DNA from: Platanthera guangdongensis
Taxonomy: Eukaryota; Streptophyta; Magnoliopsida; Asparagales; Orchidaceae
DNA length: 64,000 bases
Direction: 5' to 3'
NCBI GenBank assembly: GCA_039583875.1
Contig: CM077149.1
Coordinates: 21,155,194 to 21,219,193, forward strand
Each line of letters begins with the position of its first letter. The stretch's first letter is position 1. The translations under genes and the position numbers were made by a program. The notes beneath the pieces were generated by a model. That model had not been told where the DNA came from, made no database searches, and worked only from the letters and a program-made list of their open reading frames with translations. Positions 1 to 10,844 of the stretch are shown piece by piece.

Positions 1-414
1 CTCATCCTTCTTGAAGTTCTCATACACGGATATGAGCTTTGATCTTCTGTCTTTCCTCTCATCAGCAGAGCCAGTCACCATTTGGTTGAGAGAGTCCCAA
101 ATATCCTTGGCTGATGTGCATTCAACCACCTTCTGGAAAATGTCATCAGACATAGTCTGAGCCAGAATATTCATGGCCTTTGCATCAACAATCTTGGCCT
201 TCTTTTGTGCATCTGTCCACTCAGGTTGTGGAACAACATGTGTGTTTGATGTTGAAGTAGATGTAGATGGTTGAGGAGGACCTGTCAAGATAGAATTTTA
301 GATGTCCACATCAATGGAATTCATATAAATTTTTATTCTTGCCTTCCAGATGGCAAACTTATTTAAGTTGCACACTGGAGATCTGGTGCTTGCATAATCC
401 TTGTTCTATGTCAT
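1..414 (-). pseudogene. Copia (Sirevirus-1) gag, 5' part, broken
   Basis: The reverse strand encodes the N-terminal part of a Ty1/copia Gag of the UBN2 type, the capsid-like protein that packages element RNA. The segment reading SAKDIWDSL, then GSADERKDRR and YENF, matches the alpha-helical core of that family. The ATG would be at 412-414. It is followed almost at once by an in-frame TAG, and another in-frame stop lies at 298-300, so this copy is dead. The rest of the element continues left of the window. It is placed correctly, just downstream of a primer-binding site and LTR on the same strand. The family call is firm; the exact start is inferred. Confidence 0.75.
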
Positions 415-503
415 GCTGTGAATATAATACTAAGAGAAATGAAAGGTCAGATCTAACAGAAGATCTTTTGGTTCAAGGGTTAACTTGTACAAGCAAAGAA
501 ACA

Positions 504-517
504 CTGCTCTGATACCA
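504..517 (-). other. Primer-binding site of Sirevirus-1
   Basis: On the minus strand this reads TGGTATCAGAGCAG, the standard plant primer-binding site complementary to the 3' end of initiator methionine tRNA. It lies two bases inside the LTR edge and fixes the element as minus-strand. Confidence 0.85.
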
Positions 518-519
518 AT

Positions 520-2211
520 TGAAAGAGAGGGTTAGACCTGAAATACTCTAGAGGGGGTGAATATAGTATTTTTGGTTTCTTTTTGCTGTTAATAAAATCT
601 ACAGAGTAGGGGAGTTATTTGATGCCAATTTTGTTGTAAGTAAAAGAATAATCCTAAGATAAACTAATCTATCACAGTCACAGCAAAATTAAAGTAACTA
701 ACACAGGCACAACAAGAACAAAAAGAAAAAGGGCAACCAGACAACACAAGAATTTTTATAGTGGTTCCCCAACTTGGGTACATCCACTCTTCTACCACTC
801 TGATAGGAATCCACTCACAGGTTTTGATCAGGTGACTGCCACCAATGAGCTTTTGATCAGGTGCTCAAAAACCAACCCAAGTCTTTTGATCAGATGACTT
901 GCAACCAAGGAATAACTTTTGAAGGGAGTTTAAAAAAACCCTTTGTATAGTGAGGGGGTGAGAGAGTTATGATGTCTTCTCTTTCTCAAAAACAACTGAG
1001 AAGACTAGTGGATCTTTGATGTTATCAAAGCTCCCCTAAGTTATTGAGTTGTTCAGGAAGATTGGAGCTTTGCTTTAGGGTGAGTAGGTCTTCTATCTTT
1101 AGCATTGAACAGAAGTGATTCAGGAACTCCTTGACTGATAAAGATTTGTTGTCCTTTGAGAATCCTGCAGTGAAGAATGAAGAAGACTCTTGATTTGTAT
1201 GAATGGTCTTCTTCTACTTCTGCAGTGTCAAGGTGAAGACCAGATTATATTTCTGCACGAAGAAGAATTTGAATGTGGTTGTTGTGTATCTTCTCTGTGT
1301 GCCTTGTCCTCTTTTCCTGGTTAGTACTGTATTATTCTTTTTTGTATCTTCTCACATTTTGAGGAAGGAAGAAAATCACTTTTATATTCTCAATGAAATT
1401 TCTTCTTTGAATTTCAAATTCATTCCTGCATTGATTGTTGTCAACCTAGAGAATGTAATACGGCGGGGAGAATGTCTGCATTAATTGGATTTCCCCAACT
1501 ATCCCGTTGAAAAATGGCAAATAATAATCCTGATGAATGCCAAAATCAATGTTGCTTCTAACGGTAATATTCAGAGAATATTAAGCTTTGATTATTCGGG
1601 AATTACAGCAATAAAATAAGGATAGAGAGAAGGAAAAATCCAAGTCTAGATCTACACAGAAATCGTCGATCAAAGAACAGATTTCGTCGACCTGAGTCCT
1701 GAGTTTGTCGAGCTGAAAAATCATGTTCGTCATCCAAATAATTGTTGTTCGTCAACCTAAGATCCAAGATCATCAACCTGAGAACTGCTAACTACTATCT
1801 GATAAAACTTGCCAATTTTGTGCTCCAAGATCGTCGAGCTGATAACATAGATTCATCGACTGGAGTTCAGAGAAATGATTCTGGACTTGGAATGTTGAAG
1901 TTGAGCATTCAGAAAACGTCGACCTGAGAATCAAGTTCGTCGAGCTTAACTCAGAGAATTGTCTCTGAATTCATCGAGCTGAGCACGACTTTCGTCGAGC
2001 TGAGTTCGACGAATGTCTAACTCACTTTCCTGAATCTTTGAAATTTCTCTAAGTCTGGAGTCTTCTGCACTCTGTTGTTTGCTAGTCCAAGCAATGTTGA
2101 CTATAAGGATATGGCCTAAACTCTAGGACACAGACATGACCCTGGCTATACAAGGTGAGTCAATTATCCTAGTTTAGTGAACCTATCCTAAATCCAACTA
2201 GGGATCCAACA
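520..2211 (-). mobile_element. 5' LTR (A) of Sirevirus-1
   Basis: An LTR of about 1.69 kb. On the plus strand it runs from TGAAAGAGAGG to GGATCCAACA, giving TG...CA ends on the element strand. The edge next to the primer-binding site, the CTAGAGGGGGTGAATA segment and the TTTTATAGTGGTTCCCC segment are all shared with the LTR of Sirevirus-2 at 30977, which supports membership of the same copia lineage. A second, partial copy follows directly at 2212. The middle holds repeated TTCGTCGA motifs, annotated separately. Confidence 0.75.
1665..2015. repeat. TTCGTCGA(C/G)CTGAG motif cluster, LTR A
   Basis: About ten degenerate copies of a 13-15 bp motif with core TCGTCGAC or TCGTCGAG followed by CTGAG. 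They are irregularly spaced and occur within the LTR. The core contains the near-palindrome GTCGAC/GTCGAG. The same cluster recurs in LTR B. Confidence 0.7.
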
Positions 2212-3623
2212 CACAGCCACAACAAGAACAAAAAGAAATGGGCAACCAGACTACACAAGAACTTTTATAGTGGTTCCCCAACCTGGGTACATCCACTCTT
2301 TTATCACTCTGGTAGGAATCCACTAGCAGGTTTTGATCAGGTGACTGCCACCAATGAGATTTTGATCAGGTACTCAAAAACCAAAATAAACTTTTGAAGG
2401 GAGTTAATAAACCCTTTATACATATGGGGTAGAGAGATTGATGGTGTCTTCTCTTTCTCTATTCAACAGAGAAGACAAGTGGATTTTGATGTTGTCAATA
2501 ACTCCTCTCAATAGCACTTGGAGTCTTGCACATGGTGTAGGTCTTCAGTCTTCAGCCTTGAAAATTTTGATCCAGGAACTTCTGACTGATATGAATATGT
2601 TGTCCTTGAAGAATCCTTGAGTGAAAGTTGAAGAAGACTCTTGATTTGTTATGATTGTTCTTCTTCTTATTCAGTAATTTCAAGGAGAAAAAAAATATTT
2701 TCAGTACAGAGAAGGTTCAGAATGCTTTGCGGTAGATCTCTTCTCTGTATCTGTATTCCTTTTGTTGTATCAGTTCTCTGTATTACTCTGGAAAAGAAAA
2801 CTCTTTTATATCTTCAGTCGAATTCTCCTTTTGAATTCCATTGCATTAATTGCTGACAGCCTGAAAAATGAAATACGGTAGGAGAGAATATTTGCATTAA
2901 TGAATTTCCCCAACTATCCTATTAAAAAGAGCATGTAATTAACCTGATGAAGAACATAATCAATGCTGTCACTAACGGCTATATTCAGAGAATATAAGCA
3001 TTAATTATTAAGGAATTACTGCAAGAGAATAAGGACAAAATGAGAGAAATTTTCAAGTCTGGAACTGCACAGAAATCATCGGCCAGAGAACAGATTTTGT
3101 TGACCTGAGATCAAAGATCGTCGAGCTGAGAAATCATGTTCGTCGACCTGAGAAAGTTTGTTCGTCGACCTGAGAATCAAGTTCGTCGACCTGAGATCAG
3201 CTAACTGCTTTCTGTGAAAAGCTTCCCAATTATGTGGTCCAAGTTCGTCGAGCTGATAATCTATCTTCGTCGACTTGAGTTCAGATATTGTATGCTGGAC
3301 ATAATGTGTTGAAGTTGAACTACCAGAGTTCGTCAACCTGAGCTCGAATATCATCGATCTCAACTCAGAGAATTTACTCTGAGTTCGTCGAGCAGAGCAC
3401 GACTATCGTCGAGCTAAGTTCAACGAACGTCGAACCCATTTTTTTGAACTTGATTTTCTTCTAATTGTTTGAGTCTTCTGCAGTCTTCTGTTGGCTGGTC
3501 CATGTGTGGTTGATTCTAAGGATTTATCCTAAACTCTAGGACACAGACGTGACCCTGGCTATACATGGTAGGTAAAACATCTTAGTTAGTGAACATAGCC
3601 CAAATCAAACTAGGGATCCAACA
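2212..3623 (-). mobile_element. Partial Sirevirus-1 LTR (B)
   Basis: A second copy of the same LTR that lacks the first roughly 185 bp seen in LTR A. It starts at the equivalent of about position 700 of LTR A (CACAACAAGAACAAAAAG) and ends with the same GGATCCAACA. A simple explanation is that the element carrying LTR A inserted into an older LTR of its own family; the missing piece would then lie beyond the left edge. A truncated tandem LTR is the alternative. Confidence 0.65.
3070..3440. repeat. TTCGTCGA(C/G)CTGAG motif cluster, LTR B
   Basis: About ten copies of the TTCGTCGACCTGAG / TCGTCGAGCTGA motif, several almost back to back around 3115-3200. They are better preserved here than in LTR A. 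Confidence 0.7.
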
Positions 3624-3639
3624 CTCCTGCCATCCTTTG

Positions 3640-3887
3640 CCGTTGAGTGATGCTTCTACACTCAATGCTCCCGCCAACCTTTGCCGTTGCATGATGCTTC
3701 TCCACTCAACGCTCCCGCCAGCCTTTGACGTTGAGTCATGCTTCTCCACTCAATACTCTCGCCAGCCATTGGCGTTGAGTAATGCTTCTCCACTCAACGC
3801 TCCCGCCAGTCTTTGGCATCAAGTGATGCTTCTCCACTCAATGCTCCTGCCAGAACTTGGCGTTGAGTGATGCTTCTCCACTCTATG
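3640..3887. repeat. 44-bp tandem hairpin repeat in Tat-1 LTR
   Basis: About six head-to-tail copies of a unit of roughly 44 bp. Each contains GTTGAGTG, a spacer ATGCTTCTC and CACTCAAC, so each unit can fold into an 8-bp stem with a 9-nt loop, separated by GCTCCCGCCAGCCTTTGGC-like sequence. The run is interrupted at 3887 by Tekay-1 and resumes for a few bases at 12956. Confidence 0.8.
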
Positions 3888-5955
3888 TGTAACGCCCCGA
3901 ATCTCAAAAGAGCAACGGGAGGCGTTTTGAGACGAGTTTAGAAATTGGCAGGGGTCACACGGCCTGGGACACGGGCGTGTCATAGGCCGTGTCCTTGGCG
4001 AGTTGTGGCATGTTTGACAGTTGTGTCGACACAGGGCCTGCTGTGTCGACACAGGGCCTGCTGTGTCGACACAGGGCCTGCTGTGTCGACACAGGGCCTG
4101 CTGTGTCGACACAGGACCTGATGTGTCGACAAAGAGTGTCGACGCAGAGTGTCGTCACAGAGTGTCGACGCAGAGTGTCGACACAGAGTGTCGACGCAGA
4201 GTGTCGACACAGAGTGTCGACGCAGAGTGTCCACACAGAGTGTCGACGTAGAGTCTCCACACAGAGTGTCGACACAGAGTGTCCACACAAGGGTCTTGGC
4301 AGGGTCTTGGCTAAATATCCCGGCACAGTTTAAGTTTATCGCAGACGTGTCCTACTATGGTTTGTGAACTGTGTGGTGTTCGGCCCAGTTTTTCCATGTT
4401 AGACCCAGATCGTAGCCGTACATTTCTTTATGTTGGGATCCAACGGTTGGATGTTATTCCTATTGGGATATACTCGAGTGTAGGGTTTCAAAACCCTCAT
4501 CTTTTGTTCGCTGGTTCTCTGTCTAAGTTCTAGAGAGAGGGGAGAGCAACGAGGAAGAAGAAGTCTAGATCCAGTCACCAGTGGAGCTTCGGAGCTCCAA
4601 ATCGCGAACCAACTTCAGATCTACGGAGGCAAGGAGAGGGCGGTGCTTTTCATCCGCATAGTTTTCCATGGCGCCAAGGAAGAATGCTAGGGTAATGATT
4701 CTTTACTTGAGCATGTGAAGCTCTACTTCTTTTGCATATGGAAGCCCGCTCTCGTGAGTTTGCGATGAGTTTGAGGGGTTTCTTCGGGTAGACATGAATT
4801 GTCCCCGTTGTGTACATGTAGAGTCCGTAATCGAGAACGGATATAGGCATGATGTGTGAAGCCTACCCGAACAAGTTGGTCTGGATCCGTGATGTTGCAT
4901 TGCATAAATGTCCGGAGAAGACTCCGTGTGAATGTTTGTTTTTCGGGTTTTCTATGGGGTAGATTGCAATAGGGAGCCTTGGGGATTAACTCCAAGGTGC
5001 ACCCAGAAAACTGGGCAGATGCGTGGTTCTGCCATCTTGGTGGCCTGCGAGCCAACCTGAACATAACCGGGTTATGTGAAGTGTGGAACGGAAACAAGAC
5101 TCGGGAGAAGTTTGACCCGCGCATATGGCTTAAATTGTCATTGCCATGTGAGCACGGGTTAGACGGAACCGTACCCGTTCTATGTCGTTCGTTGTGAGCC
5201 GTTGGCATAGATGAGGGTCTTAGGCGGTCTATGGCTTAAATTGACATGACCCATGCCAAGAAGACAAAATGCTCATAGTTTGGCCATCAAAGTGGCAGTG
5301 GTGAGACCGGGGTGTTTATGGCTTAAATTGACGTGACATTGACCGATTCACCGAGAATGTGCCCTGAGTGCACGGGGCGTGTGGCCATGCGTGCCAACGC
5401 CTGTGATGTAATGTTTATATATACTGCTTGGTTTTTGATAATAAAGTGCAGGAAAGGAGCATCGTCGCCCCGAATTGGGGGCGGGATCGTTATAATTTGG
5501 TCAACATTGCTGACTATTGCTTTGGTTTGCCACCATTACGGTGGATTGTGCTTGCAAGTGCTGCAGATCCGAGCGGTAAATAGCGGGCTAAAGCCCAAGT
5601 TGCTGTACTGTCCCTCGAAGGCCTAATTTTGAGTGTTTTCTTTTATTCATGGATGGCCGGCCTGCGTGCCAAGGTTTGAAAAACATGTAATTTGAGGAAA
5701 ACAATTGTAAGGCCATAAGGCCAGTATTTGTGTATTTGTACTTCATTCCTTTTGGCTTTATAGTCGACATTCATGCTAGTGATGGGTTCTTTATTAATGC
5801 AACTTTTAATTGCTTCCGCTATAATGCTCTGTGTAGGACGTTGTTATTATTTGGATGGTTTCCATTGAGTAACCGCCCGGTCTTTCTGTGGTATATGGTG
5901 TCGGGCCCCAGCCGGACCTACTGTTATATGCTATGTGACGGATAGGGGTGTTATA
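3888..5955 (+). mobile_element. 5' LTR of Tekay-1
   Basis: It begins TGTAACGCCCCGAA and ends GGGGTGTTATA, where the 3' copy has GGGGTGCTACA, so the terminal CA has decayed. From 3951 it contains a GACACGGGCGTGTC interrupted palindrome, then the GTCGAC array (4022-4300), then unique sequence with an ACCCTCATCTT...GAGAGAGGGGAGAG leader-like stretch near 4490-4545. It is similar to 10845-12955 across its whole length outside the array. Confidence 0.85.
4022..4300. repeat. GTGTCGACAC palindrome array, Tekay-1 5' LTR
   Basis: Five units of a 20-bp repeat, TGTGTCGACACAGGGCCTGC, are followed by about a dozen units of a 14-bp repeat based on GAGTGTCGACRCA. I count about 14 GTCGAC cores in 280 bp. 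Because the unit is palindromic it leaves long spurious open frames on both strands. Confidence 0.9.
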
Positions 5956-5958
5956 ATT

Positions 5959-5970
5959 TGGTATCAGATT
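5959..5970 (+). other. Primer-binding site of Tekay-1
   Basis: TGGTATCAGATT lies three bases after the 5' LTR and is a slightly mutated initiator-Met tRNA primer-binding site. Confidence 0.8.
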
Positions 5971-6181
5971 ACTGGTTCCGGTCAGGCTTAACATGAATTC
6001 CTGGACGAATTCTTTTTAAGGGGTGATGAGCACCTGTGTGTGCGTCATCGTTATAACAGCAAAAGAACCCATGAATGTCCACTTAGGAATGAAAATACAC
6101 CTGTTTGAGGAACCTGCATGTTCCTATAATTGCTTTTTGCAATTTTGTTTGGTCGCTTAACGGTGTTTTGTACAACTATAG

Positions 6182-7324
6182 GTGACCAGAAGCAGTGCTG
6201 GGTCATCAGAATGTCGAGTTTCTGAGGCTAGTAGTGCACCGAATGATGCACCTGCAACACCTCCATCTGCTGAGACCAAACGATTGGTGGCCGAAGAAGT
6301 GTTTGCCATGATCAATGCGCAGCCTGCAAGGCAAATGCAGCAGCCTGCTCCTGCGATGGAGCAAGTACCTCTTCTAGAGGTTGAGCCGAGAAGAGTGGAA
6401 CAGGTAGTAGTGGAACCGTTGGTGCCGAGGAGGGCAACCGAGAGACATCTCAAACATTTCATGAGCTTTAATACTCTGGTATTCTCGGGGTTGGGAACCC
6501 CATCTAAAGCTAAAGACTGGCTCTCCCATATGAAGAGAGTCTTGACAGTGACGGAGACGGAGGAGTGGCAGATGACCACTAGAGCTACGTTCCTGTTGGA
6601 TGGAGACGCTAGGCTGTGGTAGGAGGGTTTTGAGCTGCATATATTGAGAGGAAGGCAACTTACAGACATTTCGATGGAAGAGTTCTCGAGACTGTTCTTG
6701 GCTAGGTACCTCCCTTCGACTCAGAGGATAGCTTTGGAGAATGAATTCCAAGGGTTGGTACAAGGAGAGAGTACCGTGGATGAGTATCTGCACGAGTTTA
6801 CTCGTTTGGGTTGGTACGCTAGCTCCACCATCGCGGATGAGGAGCGCAAAATAAACCGATCCTATGAAGGTTTGATAGATGACTTGAGGCTACTACTTTG
6901 AGGGCCTATGACGTAGGGCTTCTTGACCCTGGACAACGCGGCCCGGTCCTTGGAGAATGACATGAAGAATGTTCAAGCAAAGAAAAGCTTGGGTGATAAG
7001 AAGTCTGAGTTCAAGGTGCCAGCTAACTCAAAGTCTGGGTATCATAAGTTCTTTAAGAAGGCTAGGACTTCGGGTCCAGCTCCTTCTTCCGGTGCTTCTG
7101 GGGTGACTACGGGTCGGACACCGGGTGCATGTTTTACTTGTGGGAAGCCGGGGAACTTTGCCGTGACTACTGGAGCGGACGTCCAAAGTCCGAAAGGAAG
7201 CCGCGAGCAACTTATGAAGAGAAGGGTAAGGCGGTGGAGTCAACCGCGTCCCATTATGCTCCGGATCAACCAAGGGTTTATAATCTTTGCCAATAGGAGG
7301 CCATTAAACAAGCGGATGTGGTGA
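6182..7324 (+). pseudogene. Tekay-1 gag, broken
   Basis: A chromovirus Gag that would form the capsid-like particle. One frame carries the family core: AKDWLSHMKRVL, then ATFLLDGDARLW, then the helix EEFSRLFLARYLPSTQR and DEYLHEFTRLGWYA. It is cut by in-frame stops after the DARLW segment (about 6620) and at about 6899 and 6914. The CCHC zinc knuckle begins CFTCGKPG but then reads NFAVTT, so the histidine and last cysteine are lost and nucleic-acid binding would fail. The original start is uncertain because the region upstream of 6182 is also decayed. The matching region in Tekay-2 confirms the family. Confidence 0.85.
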
Positions 7325-7347
7325 TAGGTATGGTTTAAATTTATAGC

Positions 7348-10300
7348 ATGTCAAATTGTTTTAAATACTTGTTATGCGTGTATTACCTTACCACTGCTTG
7401 TTTAGGATTTGATTTGATTTGCGAGTGTCCGGCGAGAGCACTCTTTGATATGGGAGCCTCACACTCCTTGTCCGAAGGATTCATATCGCGCATCAGAGTA
7501 CCTTCTTCGATGGCGAAGGAAAAGTTCGATGTGTTGTTACCGAATCGGTGTTCGATGCGTGCAGATAAAATCTGCGGTGTTAAGATTCGCAATGGGAATC
7601 AAGAGTTTGATCTGCAAGCGTCGTTACTACCGCTGGTTGAGTTCGACATTATATTTGGCATGGACTGGCTCTCAGAGAAGCAAGCCTATATTGATTGCTG
7701 TCGCAAGGAAGTCAAGTTGGGAGCAGCTCGTGAGACGACTTTTTCGGGCTTGCAAGGGTCGAGCAAGACATTGATGTCTGCTCTTCAGGTGGTGAAGGAG
7801 GTTCGTGCTGGTGCAGAGTTGTTCTTTACACTAGTGGAGGTTGCAAAGCCAAAACCTACGTTGGATAGTATTTCAGTGGTAGCTGAGTACCCTGATGTGT
7901 TCCCCGCCGATCTTCTTGGTGCCCCGCCTCAATGGGAGATAGATTTCACGATTGAGGTAGTGTCAGGTGCGAAGCCTATGTCATGATCTCCGTATCGGCT
8001 AGCGCCTAAGGAAATGGCAGAGCTGAAGGTGCAACTTCAAGAGTTGTTGGAGCAAGGGTTTGTGCGTCAAAGTTCATTACCTTGGAGCGCAGCGGTCCTC
8101 TTTGTAAAGAAGAAGGACGGGAGCTTGAGACTTTGTATTGATTATCGGGAGTTAAACAAGTTAACGGAAAAGAACAAGTACCCAATCCCAAGGATCGATG
8201 ATCTTTTTGATCAGTTGGTCGGGTCGACGGTGTACTCTAAGTTGGATCTTAAGTTTGGTTATTATCAGCTGAGAATAAGGGAGAGCGATATCCATAAGAC
8301 AGTGTTCAGTACGAGATACGGGCATTACGAGTTTACCGTCATGCCGTTTGGGCTGACCAATGTGCCGTCGGTGTTCATGGATTTGATGAACAGGACTTTC
8401 AGGGAGTACTTGGACCATTTTATGATCGTCTTCATCGATGATATTTTGGTGTACTCGCGGAGTGAGGAAGATCACTTCAGGCATCTTCATTTGTTTTTGG
8501 AGACGCTAAGGAGGAATCAATTGTACGCCAAGTTCTCGAAATGCGAGTTTTGGTTGTCCTCAGTGGCATTCCTCGGTGATATAGTGAGTGGTGAGGGTAT
8601 TGCAGTGGATCCGGCGAAGATTATTGCGATACGAGAGTGGCCTGAGCTTTATACGGTAGCGAAAGTTCGGAGCTTTCTGGGGCTTACCGGCTATTATAGG
8701 CACTTCGTGGAGAACTTCTCACGGATAGCGTTACCTCTCACTACTTTGACGAGGAAAGAGCAGAAGTTCATTTTGACGTCGGAGTGCACGCGAGCTTTTG
8801 AGGAGTTGAAGTGTCGGTTGACCACGACGCTAGTTCTTAGTTCGCCGTGTGGGACCAAAGGTTTTGAGATTTATAGCGATGTTTCGGGCAATGGTTTGGG
8901 TTGCGTGCTACTGCAGCATGGAAGCGTGATAGCGTATGGCTCGAGACAGCTGAAAGTGCATTAGAGGAACTATCTAGTCCATGACTTGGAGTTAGAGGCC
9001 GTGATTTTTGCCTTGAAACTGTGGAGACATTATTTGTACGGTGTGAAGATTGATATCTACACCGATCACAAGAGCCTGAAATGTGTGTTGGATCAGAAAG
9101 ATCTGAACATGCGACAGCGTAGGTGGATGGAGTTCCTGGGGGACTATACATTCAAGATCCACTACGTGGCTGGTAAAGGCAATGCCGTTGCGGACGCGTT
9201 GAGTGGTCGGGCCCCAGCTCAAGCCAATTGGCTGTCGGTCCATGACAAGCGATTGGTTCGGGAGTTAGAGGCGTTGGAGATCTCTTGCATAGACAAACAA
9301 TCAAGTGCTGAAGCATTATTGAATTGGACTGAAGTCCAATATGACATGGCTGATCGGATTCGACAGGCTTTAGATATGGATGTCCATATGAAGCAACTCA
9401 TGATGGAGGCTTTAGATGGGTCAAATTCCCAATTCGTTGTGGTGGATGGATTACTTTGGAAAGACGGTCGTCTGTGCGTCCCAAACGTGGGCAATTTGCG
9501 GGTGGAATTGTTGTACGAGGCGCATCATACCAAGTACTCAATTTACCCGGGGAGCACGAAGATGTACCGCGATGTTAAGAAATTGTTCTGGTGGCCAGGA
9601 CTGAAAAAGGATGTGGCGCTCTACGTGGAGAAGTGTCGAACTTGCGCCTTGGTAAAAGCGGAGTGCCAAAAGCCAGGAAGATTATTGAAATCCTTGCCTA
9701 TTCCGGAATGGAAGTTCGACGACATTACTATGGACTTTGTGCACGGGTTGCCAAGGTCTCAAAAGGGGAACGACGTCATTGGGTGGTCGTAGATCGTCTA
9801 ACAAAGGTGTTGCACTTCATTCTGCATAGGAAGGATGATCTGGTTGAGAAATTGGCAAAGCTGTATGTGGATAACATTATGCGGTTTCATGGTGTGCCCC
9901 GCAGCATCGTGAGTGACCGAGATGGGTGGTTAATGTCCAATGATTGGAGGCTGGTGTAGCAGATGTTGGGGACAAAGCTGTGTTTTAGCACAGCCTTTCA
10001 TCCGCAGACGGATGGTCAGACTGAGAGGGTCAATAGGACAATGGAAGACATGCTTCGCATGTGTGTCCTAGACTTTGGAAAGCAATGGGAAGATCATCTA
10101 TACTTGGTGGAGTTCGCATACAACATTATCTACCAGGCGAGCATACAAATGGCGCCCTTCGAGGCCCTTTATTGTAGAAGATGTCGCACGTTGTTGTCTT
10201 GGTTGGAAACGGGCGAGTCAAAGTTGTACAAGCGACTAGAGGTGGAGGATGCTACGTTTTTTGTGAGAACCATTCGGGAGAGGTTGCTAATCACTCAGAA

Positions 10301-10781
10301 CCGCCAGGATAAGTACTATAATGCCAAGCACAGGAACGTGGAGTTTGCTGTTGGCGATTGGGTGTACTTGAAGATCAAGACATTCAAGGGTGTCTCGCGG
10401 GTGCGGTGCTTGAAGAAGCTAAGCCCGAGGTATCTTGGAACGTTTGAGGTTCTGGAGCGGATTGGTGAAGCAGCATACCGGTTGAAGGTGTCAGTAGAGC
10501 TTAGTGGTCTACATGATGTATTCCATATATTGGTGCTATGGAAGGCGGTGCTAGTGCCTGTGCAAGTGATCGCGGTCGATCAAGTGCCGGTCGAGAGTGG
10601 GTTGACGACGAAGGTCAAGCCCATACGTATTGAGGACTCGGAAGTCAAGCGGCTACGCAACAAAGAGATCAGGATGGTCAAGGACCATTGGGACAATTAC
10701 GGTCGGCAGGAGGTCCCTTTGGAGCGAGAGCAGACTATGCTTGAGGAGTACCCGGAGTTGTTTTGCTCAGGTATTGTTTAG
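7348..10781 (+). pseudogene. Tekay-1 pol (PR-RT-RH-INT-chromodomain), broken
   Basis: Domains in order: aspartic protease (LFDMGAS, where the family has D-T/S-G, so the active site is altered); reverse transcriptase (CIDYRELNK, then FIDDILVYS with the catalytic Asp pair intact); RNase H ([18 protein letters not shown]); integrase with an HHCC zinc domain (CRTCALVKAE) and core residues in MDFVHGLP, IVSDRDG and TERVNRTMEDM; and a C-terminal chromodomain-like tail (LRNKEIRMVKDHW, ending EYPELF) typical of Tekay/Del elements. In-frame stops occur at about 7984 and 8962. A frameshift near 9775-9790 moves the integrase core into the third frame, and another stop lies at about 9957. Confidence 0.88.
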
Positions 10782-10826
10782 TTTTTATGCTTATCTTTCC
10801 TTTATGTAATTTCATGGACGAAATTC

Positions 10827-10844
10827 TTTTAAGAGGGGGAGAGT
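10827..10844 (+). other. Polypurine tract of Tekay-1
   Basis: AAGAGGGGGAGAG, adjacent to the 3' LTR, is the expected plus-strand priming site. Confidence 0.8.

Noticed and set aside
1203..1484. ORFs at 1203-1484, 1742-1927 and 2438-2856
   Set aside because: All lie inside Sirevirus-1 LTRs and show no protein features.
3955..4367. Open frames on both strands coding repeats of the STQGLLCRHRACCVDT type
   Set aside because: They are the GTGTCGACAC array read in several frames; unit lengths and the lack of stops in the palindrome keep frames open. The same happens at 10812-11412, 32089-32970, 43085-43966 and 47779-48669.
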